Assembly: GCA_030770425.1 (NCBI GenBank)
Contig: JASJFT010000187.1
Location: 63,220-91,710, forward strand
DNA: 28,491 bases
Reading direction: 5' to 3'
Source of the DNA: Darksidea phi
Lineage: Eukaryota; Ascomycota; Dothideomycetes; Pleosporales; Lentitheciaceae
The notes under the pieces are model-generated. The model did not search any database. It was given only the letters and a program-made list of their open reading frames with translations, and was not told the DNA's origin. The translations under genes and the position numbers were made by a program. Below, one piece after another: positions 10,967-19,617 of this stretch (positions are counted from its first letter, which is position 1; each line of letters opens with the position of its first letter).

Positions 10967-11926
10967 TCAACTACCCACCGGATCGGTGTGATAGTCCCAT
11001 GCCTCCCGAGTGCTCTCCTGTTGATCCAGAATCAGTGGTAAGTATTTGACAGCCCATTTACCCATGTAAGTAGATGTCCAGTGAGCTTTGCAATCCTCCC
11101 AATAAGCCGGTAGCCAGGCAGACTGCTCCCAGTCTATAAGTGCAGCGACCCGTGGCGGAGTAGACGGTCTCCGTGTGTGAAGACAATCTCGCTGTCATCA
11201 GGGAGATCCTTGCGATACAGTTCCGGTACTATCTCTAGATCAGGTATCATCCGCTTGTACTGGAGTATAAACCAATCATAAAAGTCTTTCACAGAAGTGA
11301 ACGGCCCGGTCTCAGATTGGGATTCCAGAAAGAGAGCTCTCTCGTAGTAGCTACCTCTTGTGATACCGCTCGGGTATTTGATGTTAATGTTAAAGGTGTA
11401 ACGAAGTGGGCTAGGATGCAGACCAACTCACCAATGAATTTGTCCACAGGGTTCTGTTTGAGCTGGCGCAGGTTGTGTAGAATAGTTCGAAGTTCACCGC
11501 AGATGCGCAATCGGTCATCTTCTTTCATCTCTGGCCACGCGTCTTTCCACTTATTGCCTCCATATATAGAAAAGTTTCATCGCCAGCTATACGCCATCCG
11601 TAGATTTCGGGAACAGGTACAGAATTTCCGCAGCTATTTCGAATCGCGTATAGAGTTTGTCCCTCAGTGATCTTAATGTTGTTTCCTCACTTGACGAACA
11701 GTGACATATCCTCAAACACGGCGGGCGCAGGACGTGCGTTATAGACCTTGGAGATGTCTCTCGTCTTCCAGCCCCAGTGAGTACCAGCAAGATATTGAGC
11801 CTGTGCTCGTGACCGAACTTCCTCGGGAGACGGTAGTTGATCGTGGTGTTGGAAGAAAGAAGACGTGCATACGTCAAAGTTTGCGGCCTTTGGAACGTCT
11901 GCTGGTGTGACAATAGCACTCTTCAT
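10967..11926 (-). pseudogene. Aminoglycoside phosphotransferase-like (APH family) pseudogene
   Basis: The ATG at 11926 starts a frame with the fungal APH-family (PF01636) pattern. TGA at 11687-11689 interrupts it where Trp is expected (LFVK-stop-GNNIKITEGQTLYAI), and the same frame then continues to GDETFLYMEAISGK. A frame change near 11530-11545 leads to AWPEMKEDDRLRICGEL. A normal-looking intron (GTGAGT donor at about 11431, acceptor about 11352) joins FIG to SYYERALFLESQSETGPF. The active-site segment reads FTHGD and then jumps to STPPRVAALIDWEQSAW in another frame, so about nine residues including the catalytic-loop Asn are deleted near 11165-11175. The C-terminus ends at TGA 10967. Members phosphorylate small molecules or are uncharacterised; this copy should be inactive. 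Confidence 0.8.
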
Positions 11927-13415
11927 GATAATCGCAGTTATAGATAATGAAAGAGGCTGCGCCTTCAGATGCTGTGCAGCGAGGTAGCACTAAGCTAAAA
12001 AGCGCGCCAACCTTTAAGGGACAGTCACATGTTTTCATTCTCGCTTACTTTGCTAGGTATCTTCATATTCCACTCAGAAAATATAGGTCTAGAGAAGCTT
12101 GAGTCATCTAGATGAGCTAGTAAGATCGACGTACTGCTCTCAGTCTGGCTGGTTCTTACATGTCTTTCCGGAATAACTAGATCTCATGACTCGTGACGTA
12201 AAGCGAATTTGTAGGCCAATTCCTTGAATAGCTGTTAGATTACGTGGAGCAGAAGATGCAGTGTGGAATGGGCGGAGGAGAGGATAATAGAGAGGAAGAG
12301 GATGAGCAATCAAAGTAGTTTATTGTTATTATATAGAGCAGAGGCCGACTTCTGGTAAAAAATGAATTTTAAGGCATCTAGCTTACTTAGGTATTTAAGG
12401 GACTATGGGGACGCCTTCAGGCAAGACAAACAGGACGAATGATGGCTGAGTATACAACCTCCTTATTCCTTTCCAACGGTGTGCCAACTGTCCCTATCGC
12501 TAGGCATTTCGCCAATTTGATCCGATATTACCACAGTAACTCTATGTCCGGGGACTTTTGACTCTTTTTCGGGAGGTTTCTGTCGCCGCTTCGGAGTCAC
12601 TTGCACCCAGAATTCGTTGGTTGTGCCAGAGGAATAATTTCAATGTCCCTCCTAGAAGACTTTCGTTCCCCTGCTTGATTGAGCAGCATAGCCTGATATC
12701 GCAACTCCCGTGCAGGGACTACGGCCAATTCCCCAGTATACCCGTTATCCTCGTCCTTACCCTCCTGCGGCAACGACGATGCTGCCCTCTCCGGCTGCTG
12801 CGCTGTAGAAGGGCCCGTGAAAGGGTGACGATAAAGGGGTGGCGGTCGGGACTCGCGTCGAGAGGGAAATTCAGAGCCGGGAGGACCGCGAGCACAGCTA
12901 TGCTCCTCAAACCTTCATCCCCGGTGGCCATATTCCCGGCGCGACGCTGTGTTGCGAGAGGAAGACGGGACTGTTAGGAACAAATTAGTTCGCCGAGGGC
13001 GTGTATCCACGCTAGTAGTCGTCGGGAGGGGACCTTTTAGCTTTCCCTCACCGCCGAAATGCTTTAACGCCGTTAAGAGACTGGATGGTTAGCAGCGGGG
13101 ATCAAAGCGGGGTAAATCCAGCCTCTTCATGCAGGTCGCAATGTGACGTCGCAATTTCCATCGTTGTACATTCCACGGCTTCAAGGCTTCCGCCGTTGCA
13201 TCATGGTGTCGTATCGCTGCGGCGAACGATCTCCCATCACCCCCGATTCACCGCCGAATGTCCAAACAATTCGACGTGCCAGCTGGATTGGACGGCACTG
13301 GAAACACCACCCCTGGTCCGAACGGTGTGTATCCATCCAGTGACATTGAAGCACGCCGATCACGCCAAGGATTCGAGTCGTTCGAGTGGGGGACGAAGCC
13401 TGCGTCGAATTTGGA
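11927..13415. other. Intergenic, AT-rich relic DNA
   Basis: From 11930 to about 12540 base composition falls towards AT, with short stop-rich frames. A purine-rich segment starting TGTTAGAT near 12231 and followed by a TATATAG run near 12335 is reminiscent of a degenerate LTR, but I could not find a matching end or flanking duplication. The 12558-12977 plus frame (139 codons) has no recognisable domain. Nothing else is supported. Confidence 0.4.
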
Positions 13416-13727
13416 TTAGGAGGCCTGAGGAGAAAGAGGGTAAGGGAGATTCCGTGACAGAATCGAAGGCCAATTCTTTGGCAGGTAACCTCTGCAAAAG
13501 AGGTCAAGAGCGGATATCGTAAGGAGGTCTCGGGTAGAAGCCGAAAGCTGGGTGTGAACGGGTGAACGCAGGGAGCTGCAAGTTCGCGGCAGAGTGATAA
13601 CGAAGCGCTTCGCAAGCGAGGCAGAGCGGGAAGGGAGAGGCGCAGGGTTTGCTTGGATGGAGCAAATGGGGACGAGGAGGTGGTGAACCAAGAGCAAACA
13701 AAGAAGGTTGGTTTTCACAGATATCAT
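13416..13727 (-). CDS. Candidate small secreted protein
   Basis: A 103-residue frame starts at ATG 13727 with a signal-peptide-like N-terminus: a basic start (MISVKT), a hydrophobic core rich in Leu/Val and a small-residue end (SIQA), followed by SASLAKR, which could be a Kex2-type Lys-Arg site at about residue 41. There are only two Cys after the signal region. A TATAAGAA element lies about 80 nt upstream with a CT-rich leader between, typical of fungal promoters. A three-codon upstream frame (13735-13724) ends in a TGA overlapping the start as ATGA. I recognise no family; chance open reading in GC-rich DNA or an unspliced exon of a different gene remains possible. Confidence 0.25.
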   Translation of the reverse strand: MISVKTNLLCLLLVHHLLVPICSIQANPAPLPSRSASLAKRFVITLPRTCSSLRSPVHTQLSASTRDLLTISALDLFCRGYLPKNWPSILSRNLPYPLSPQAS

Positions 13728-14300
13728 GCGGTCATGCAAAGCACGAGAAAGTGAGGGCAAATAGAGGAATAACGGTCGAGGATGGAGGAGGGGTCGGAGG
13801 GTTCTTATAGACAGGTTAAAAGCGGCGGGTCGCTAAGCAAGGCGACCATGCCCAAAATGGGCCCCACCTAACCCTGAGGGGGATTTCGCGTCAACACCTC
13901 AACTCACCGCCTCGCCACCATCCTCATCCGCTCCTTAGCTGCATTCACAACAGGTGTTCGCACGCGAGGTCTTTGCCGTTTCGTTCTCATTCATCAATTT
14001 AGATGTCACAGCTCAACAACGCTGCTACTTGAGACTGCACTTTCGTCCAAAGCTACATCATTGCGGGGTCGCCGCGGAGCAAGCCTTGCCGCTCCACTGC
14101 TTGCCCGGCACCACTGGACTTAAGGGTAATAGCGTGTGCAATACATCGTTCATCGGACATACCACCGTAAGCATGCCACTAGTTTGTAACTCAATTTGAT
14201 TTGCTGATTCCTATGAAGCGGCCAGAGCACCGAGCCTAGGGCTCATGGTAGACAGCAAACGCCACCAGACGCTCAAAGTACTTCCTCGTTACACCCTGTA
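13728..14300. other. Intergenic, upstream of the HET gene
   Basis: This stretch contains the TATA-like element for the minus-strand candidate and presumably the promoter of the plus-strand HET gene. A short plus frame at 13954-14199 has no domain. No other feature is seen. Confidence 0.5.
13802..13809 (-). promoter_or_regulatory. TATA-like element (TATAAGAA)
   Basis: The minus strand reads TATAAGAA about 75-80 nt before ATG 13727, with a pyrimidine-rich leader in between. This is the main reason to think a minus-strand transcript starts here. Confidence 0.35.
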
Positions 14301-17258
14301 ATGCGTCAAAGGCAGTCGGCGCGCGCAAATGTTGAGTTTCTTAGGCAAGTTGGTCAGACTGTGTCTCTCAGCACCTCAGATCTAGCGTCTTGCACTGAAT
14401 CGCCGTCCGAAACGAACAACATGACCGGAGGCCTACCTCAAACGAACATTAGCGATGAAGACCCAAATGAGAAGAGCCGAGATTTGCGAAAGAACGCCAG
14501 TACTACTATTTTATCGTCAGATACTCCTCAGACTGATCTTTGTACGGACAAAGGTCAGCCCGCTTCACCAAATAGGAGCTCCTCGGGGCTGCTGGCGTTC
14601 CCCCACGAGATACCGAATATGCAACTGTCACAGCAAGTCACTAGCAACGTGGCTTTCTCGTCCACAACGACAAACCAAGCAGCGAGCTCGTACAGACCAA
14701 CGCAATTGTCCCTTCGCCCATCGTCTTCAGCGCAAAAAATCAGTACGTTTCCGGATATACCCGATGCGTCAACTACCATGAACCACGATAGCAAACGTAA
14801 AAGGACATTTCCCATGCAGGACATCACTACGGATACTTCAGCCTTACAACAGGCGCGGCCGTACCAGATGCAGAGCCAGGGCCAGCAGCAGAACTCGCAA
14901 TTCCTCAACAATTCAGCAAGGCAAAACAGAGCATCCGCGAACCAGCAGAACCCGCAGCAGAACCCGCAGCAGAACCCGCAATTCCTTAACAATATAACAA
15001 GTCCTCAGTGTGCACCCGCGAACCAGCATTTTCTGAATGGCTTGCCGGATTCCTTGACGTATGCGCACAAGAATTCAGCTGTACGCCCGGCTAGCCGCTC
15101 ATCTAACGAAAAGCCCACCAGCGCATCGGTTTCCAATGGCTCCGCACCGCCACCTTTTGCTCAGTATCCTTACGCAATGCCCAAGCACGATTATGGAACT
15201 TCTAAGAGGCAAAAGTTCTCGAACAATATGGAGTTTCGCTCAAAGGGCGACGTCTGGCTGCCCCCGATAAAGGTTCCTTCTGCAAATGTCGATATATTCT
15301 CTGGAAATCAAGCTCAAGTCCTTCCACATGCTCAGGCATCCTTCGTATACGACTCACTGTCAGAGCACACCAGCGGTACCCTACGTCTGATTCAATTCGA
15401 TCCCACATGTGGAGCGGGGTGTGGTGAACTAGGCTACACCATAGTTTCATTCGACCCGTGGAGAAACATCGCAAAGCATCATCCTTCGCTTAGGGACCTC
15501 GAGTATCATTGTCTTTCATACTGCTGGGGTGATGGGGGAAAGGCACGGCAGATATACCTCAAATCGTCGTTCGATCCTGCGCCGCGATACGATCCGCTTC
15601 CTGTCACGGAAAACCTGTACAACGCGTTGGAAAGCCTGTCGATCACCCATAAGCATAAGTGGCTATGGATCGATGCGATATCGATAAATCAGAAGGATCA
15701 TCAGGAGCGTTCTTCCCAGGTCTCCAGGATGAAAGATATCTACAACAAAGCGGCAGGTGTTGTGATATGGCTCGGGGAAAGCGAAGCTGCATCTAGGGCG
15801 CACCCAATCATCTCATATATTTCCAATCGCTTCACTGCGGACATTGGCGTTCAAGTTTCGGACATCATCGGAAGTGAAGGCTTGTTGCTCGGTCCAGACC
15901 ATCTTGACCTGCTGAAGCAGTATACTACTACGAATGTAGCGGGTACGACGCCGATGAATGCATACGAATACCTCGCCGACTTTTTCTCGCTGCCTTGGTT
16001 TCGGCGTGTATGGGTTCTTCAAGAAGCTTTCTCCCATACGACAATCACTGCGCATATGGGCATGCTCTCGGTCCATTGGGGCTCTGTCATCCTAGCTGCG
16101 TTGTGGCAATCGTTCTTGAGCCGCAGCTACACAGCAAACTCACACCTAGTAGTAAGTAACCCAAGGCAAGGCCCAGGCTTCCTCCCCGAGCTATGGCTCT
16201 CTCTCGTTCATAACCGCATCCCAAGAGGTCTATCGATGGTCGAGCTTGTCTGTCGAGGGCGCGACTTTCTAGCCTCGGACCCTCGAGATAAAGTCTTCGG
16301 ACTCCTCGGTCTTGCAAACGACATCGGTTCAAGCACGGACCTACCGAACTTCCGGCCCGACTACACGAGATCTAAAGCAGACGTCTACGCTAGCTTCGCG
16401 CGATACATCATATGCAAGACAGGCGCGCTAGACATCCTCTCCGCCGTTGATACCTTCTCGGCTGGGCCTCGCCCCAAGGACGTCCCGTCTTGGATGCCGG
16501 ACCTCGACGTATCAATCGCTACAATCCGCGGCTTCGGTACCCCCCCAAAGTACAACGCGGCCTTCTCCACAAAAATCTCCACATTCCCAACGGTCACCGG
16601 CAACAACCCAAACCCCGCTGTGCTCAGCCTCTCCGGCTTCATCCTCGACACAATCAGCCCCACAATGTCCCCTCTCCTAAGCCTACGAAAAGATTTCCAT
16701 CTCTACATGGGCGTCCTACCTAACGCCATCGCTACTCTGTGGACCACCTACCTATACCCCTACTACGACCTGTATAACGAGGCATCGCTCCTTGCCTTCA
16801 TCCATACCCTCACGGCAACCGGTTTCGCCCTCCCATCTGAATTCCCAGCTCACCCACTCGGAAGAATCGTTCCCCCACACTCCGTCTCCTCTCTAACCGC
16901 TGACTTTGCAGCCCATATGTACAAGATTCAAACATTTTCCAACACCTTTCCTAACCCAGCGTTACTCTACTCTCTAGCGCCCTACGGCGATGCAGACCAG
17001 TTTGCCCTCTTGGTAGGGAAAGCGTGCCATGAGCGGAGGTTCTTCATTACGAGGGAGGGGCGTATGGGGTTGTGTCCGCGAGATGCGATCATGGGGGATA
17101 AAGTGGTGATATTGTATGGGGGCAGTGTGCCGTATGTGCTGAGGAGAGTCGATGAGAAGAGCTGGCATTTTGTGGGTGAGTGTTATGTCGATGGGTGGAT
17201 GTTTGGGGAGGCAGGGGGGGCGAGAGGTAGGAGAGAACGGGTATTTGACATTGTTTGA
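14301..17258 (+). CDS. HET-domain (heterokaryon incompatibility) protein
   Basis: A single 985-codon frame from ATG 14301 to TGA 17258 with no intron needed. Residues about 401-577 form a HET domain (PF06985): YHCLSYCWGD, WLWIDAISINQKD, then the VVIWLGES strand and PWFRRVWVLQEA, all its hallmark blocks. Such proteins trigger programmed cell death on non-self contact in fungi, although most paralogues are untested. The region after the domain includes the DPRDKVFGLLGL block usual in this family, and the C-terminus has the GDKVVILYGG and FVGECYVDGWM motifs that commonly close HET proteins. The first 350 residues are unusual: Ser/Thr/Gln/Asn-rich, with a Q/N block at about 190-245, three QQNP repeats (about 215-226), and basic clusters KRKR (165-168) and SKRQK (301-305) that could be nuclear signals. 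An internal start at Met41 is possible. The neighbour csn1 is convergent. Confidence 0.93.
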   Translation: MRQRQSARANVEFLRQVGQTVSLSTSDLASCTESPSETNNMTGGLPQTNISDEDPNEKSRDLRKNASTTILSSDTPQTDLCTDKGQPASPNRSSSGLLAFPHEIPNMQLSQQVTSNVAFSSTTTNQAASSYRPTQLSLRPSSSAQKISTFPDIPDASTTMNHDSKRKRTFPMQDITTDTSALQQARPYQMQSQGQQQNSQFLNNSARQNRASANQQNPQQNPQQNPQFLNNITSPQCAPANQHFLNGLPDSLTYAHKNSAVRPASRSSNEKPTSASVSNGSAPPPFAQYPYAMPKHDYGTSKRQKFSNNMEFRSKGDVWLPPIKVPSANVDIFSGNQAQVLPHAQASFVYDSLSEHTSGTLRLIQFDPTCGAGCGELGYTIVSFDPWRNIAKHHPSLRDLEYHCLSYCWGDGGKARQIYLKSSFDPAPRYDPLPVTENLYNALESLSITHKHKWLWIDAISINQKDHQERSSQVSRMKDIYNKAAGVVIWLGESEAASRAHPIISYISNRFTADIGVQVSDIIGSEGLLLGPDHLDLLKQYTTTNVAGTTPMNAYEYLADFFSLPWFRRVWVLQEAFSHTTITAHMGMLSVHWGSVILAALWQSFLSRSYTANSHLVVSNPRQGPGFLPELWLSLVHNRIPRGLSMVELVCRGRDFLASDPRDKVFGLLGLANDIGSSTDLPNFRPDYTRSKADVYASFARYIICKTGALDILSAVDTFSAGPRPKDVPSWMPDLDVSIATIRGFGTPPKYNAAFSTKISTFPTVTGNNPNPAVLSLSGFILDTISPTMSPLLSLRKDFHLYMGVLPNAIATLWTTYLYPYYDLYNEASLLAFIHTLTATGFALPSEFPAHPLGRIVPPHSVSSLTADFAAHMYKIQTFSNTFPNPALLYSLAPYGDADQFALLVGKACHERRFFITREGRMGLCPRDAIMGDKVVILYGGSVPYVLRRVDEKSWHFVGECYVDGWMFGEAGGARGRRERVFDIV
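14943..14978 (+). repeat. 12-bp tandem repeat inside the HET gene (3 copies)
   Basis: Three identical copies of CAGCAGAACCCG encode Gln-Gln-Asn-Pro three times. They sit within a larger imperfect protein repeat in which QFLNN recurs about 29 residues apart (near 200 and 227). Confidence 0.9.
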
Positions 17259-17558
17259 GTTGATGTGAGAGCATCAAGAGACTCGACACCACAGCGGGTT
17301 AAATTGTAAGTTCCTGGCTCATTCGGGATTGCACGATCACTGACACAAGAGACCAGGCCTCGAAAATATGCGGGATTTGCCCAATTTCGTCCGGCTGGAA
17401 GTTTGTTCTGCTAGAGAAGGATATACATATCTCTATGGTCCATTACTATCGCGAGCACCGTTTCTAAACGCGGCAAAGGGTGCTACGTATCATGATGCAT
17501 GCCGGCCCCAGAACTCCTGCAAATGCTATGCTAATATGCCCTTTAAAAGGTTCATCAT
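17259..17558. other. Convergent intergenic spacer
   Basis: Three hundred bases lie between the stops of the HET gene (plus) and csn1 (minus). It should hold both 3' untranslated regions. No strong AATAAA signal or hairpin was recognised. Confidence 0.5.
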
Positions 17559-19136
17559 TTAGCTGAACCCCATCTTTTGACCCAATTCTCTCAAGCTTGC
17601 GCTAAATCCCCCCTCACTCAACGATGAGTTTGACTGACTTATTCCTCCCTTCGCTGGCTTGATTTCAAAGCGGGCGGCTAGCATGTTGATACGAGTCAAC
17701 TGCAGCCGTAGGGTGTGGTCGCACTTTTCGGCCATGGCGAGCGCGTCGGCATGGACAGTATAGCGCGGATTTGTGGGAGGAGAGATGAGCAAACGGTCAA
17801 CTAGGTCTATCCGCGCATCGAGAGTGCCGTTGTTGATCATCATCTCGAGTTCGTCTTCGATAGTAGCGTACCCGCCGGTGAGCTGGAACTTAGCGGCCAT
17901 CTCGTCCAGTGTGACGCAGCTGAAGGGAACGAAGTATTGCACAATGCTCTTCGTCCGGATGCCGCCGTAAATGTTGTTAAGCAGTTTTGAAAGGTGGACA
18001 TCCAGGAGGTAGTCGTTGCGATAGCCTTCTAGCACCTCCAAGCAGGCACTGTACTTGGAGTTACAGAACAGGTTGATGGCGCGTCGAATGTGAGGCTCGA
18101 ACTCTAGAAAGCTGCGGAAGTCGTTGTTTCCAAGCACTTGCTCCTGGAGCTCGCTGCGATCCATAGAGGCGAGTGCGCAAAGACCGCCGTACACGGCAAC
18201 GTCGTTACCCGTCAGGGCCTCCTTCTGCCAAGAGATCCTTGCTGCGGGCTCCATAGTCAAGAAGGTCGGAGAGGTGTTGATGAAGGCGATAGCAGCATCC
18301 CGGAAGTTGCCGGTGCACATGTGGGCCAGGCCTGTGCAGGTAGAGACGATGGGCTCCAGCTTGGTCTTCTCATCGGCTTTGAGTTGTGTGGTGTCGACTT
18401 TTGCGATGTGTGATAGTACGCTCAACCACGACTTCTGTGCGATACTGGTGTATACCAGGCGGAGGTACATATCCGCGAGGTGCTTATTTGAGGTGCAGTA
18501 TTCGCGCATGCGCATGTATGCCTTGTGTGCGGCGCTCCAGTCGCCGCAGGCGTAGTGAAAATGGCCCATGTCTTCGCAGCCCATCTGTCGCACGACGTCA
18601 GCCTTTCCAGTTTTGTTTCAATGGTTCCTTTCACTACGCACCCGTATGCTCTCCTTGAGCAGGTTGTTCTTGTAGGACTTCAACTCGTGCTCTAGCCTTT
18701 CCAGCTCGGCCTGCACCTTGAGTGTCTTCTCCTCGGCCCATGTGGTATCTATCGATGCTGCAGGGTCGTCGGGGGCGATCTGAGCGAACTCTTCCGTCAG
18801 GGCAAGGTAAAGCTTCACGTTCTTGCCTTGTTTTGCCTCGGCAACGGCGGCGCGATATGCGTCTACGGCGAGGTACGTCGAGTGCGAGCCGATGTGGTGT
18901 AAGCGATCGAGGCGGGCGTATCCTAGGGAGCTGTTAGAGAGAGCTGGCCCTTGTCTGATCTTATAGAAAGCGTACCATCGTAGTTGGAAATGTAAGATTC
19001 GAGGTCGAACTTCGGAGGGTCTACTTGTGTTAGCATCCGGGTCGCGGGGGTGGCGGAGAATACGACCTTTGACGACAACATTGCCTTGGGCCCTCTGCTT
19101 CTGGAAGAAGGGCGAATCTGCTGGGTCGGGCACCAT
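17559..19136 (-). CDS. csn1: COP9 signalosome complex subunit 1
   Basis: CSN1 is a PCI-type scaffold subunit of the complex that removes Nedd8 from cullins, acting in nucleus and cytosol; in Aspergillus it is csnA and needed for development. I place four exons: 19136-19067, 19020-18976, 18922-18642 and 18584-17559, separated by introns of 46, 53 and 57 nt. Intron 1 has a GCTAACAC branch before TAG, intron 2 a TCTAACAG branch before CTAG, and intron 3 a GTGCGT donor. The phases agree and give 473 residues. Diagnostic stretches are PPKFDLESYISNY at the first junction, then ESIRMGCEDMGHFHYACGDW across the last junction and the RPN7-like helical repeats (about 90-260). The PCI winged helix with CVTLDEMAAKFQL and YATIEDELEMMINNGTLDARID spans about 340-395. 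Length is close to other fungal CSN1 proteins. The donor of intron 1 (GTCGTA) is weak, so the N-terminus is the least certain part. Confidence 0.93.
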
Positions 19137-19224
19137 GGTGGTGTGCACAACGTGGAGTTACAATGTGGGTGAGCTTGGGGATGGCGAGCTTGGGAGCTCG
19201 AGGTTGTTGCCTGCCCCACTACGC

Positions 19225-19252
19225 ATGCACGTGCCAAGGATGGCACGTGCAT
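19225..19252. promoter_or_regulatory. 12-bp inverted repeat with two CACGTG E-boxes
   Basis: The arms ATGCACGTGCCA and TGGCACGTGCAT are perfect reverse complements around a four-base AGGA spacer. Each contains CACGTG (19228-19233 and 19244-19249), the core of bHLH binding sites, one and a half helical turns apart centre to centre. It lies in the promoter shared by csn1 (start 19136) and the DUF2828 gene (start 19618), about 90 nt upstream of the csn1 ATG. Confidence 0.6.
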
Positions 19253-19308
19253 CCTTCAACCTCTCGCCGCACGAACAACATTGTAGGGTCCTCCTTCACT
19301 GTTCAGCA

Positions 19309-19344
19309 CCCAATGGGACTCTGTAATTGGCAAGAAATCACGTG
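19309..19344. promoter_or_regulatory. CCAAT boxes and third CACGTG in the divergent promoter
   Basis: The segment contains CCAAT (about 19311-19315), its reverse form ATTGG (about 19326-19330) and CACGTG at 19339-19344. CCAAT boxes are bound by the Hap/NF-Y complex in fungi. Both orientations are present, matching a bidirectional promoter. Confidence 0.45.
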
Positions 19345-19531
19345 CCGGTGACGCCTAACTGCAGATGCAAGGCTCCGCCCTTCCACGGCCGCCCTTGGGC
19401 GTCCAACGCCATGTCCCCGACGGTTCAAGTGGGTGACTCCAATACGCCCTTAATGTGAAGGCGCGAGGAATTTTCGCAATCACCTACCCTGGCTGAATCT
19501 TCACCAGTCCGTTTGCTCCTGCCCTACTAGG

Positions 19532-19542
19532 TATATATATAA
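19532..19542 (+). promoter_or_regulatory. TATA box of the DUF2828 gene
   Basis: TATATATATAA lies 76 nt upstream of ATG 19618 and is followed by a C-rich leader with CACC/ACAACC motifs, which is the usual arrangement for a fungal TATA promoter. Confidence 0.65.
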
Positions 19543-19617
19543 CAGTCCTTCCACGCACCAAGCAGCCCCACCACACAACCTTGCTCTCTCCCGACACATA
19601 CAATCTGCAGAGCAAAC

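Noticed and set aside
12558..12977. 139-codon plus frame
   Set aside because: Arg/Leu/Cys-rich chance-type composition, no family recognised and no start context.
13366..13385. B-box-like GATTCGAGTC suggesting a tRNA
   Set aside because: No A box, anticodon stem or acceptor stem could be drawn around it; no tRNA was found anywhere in the window.
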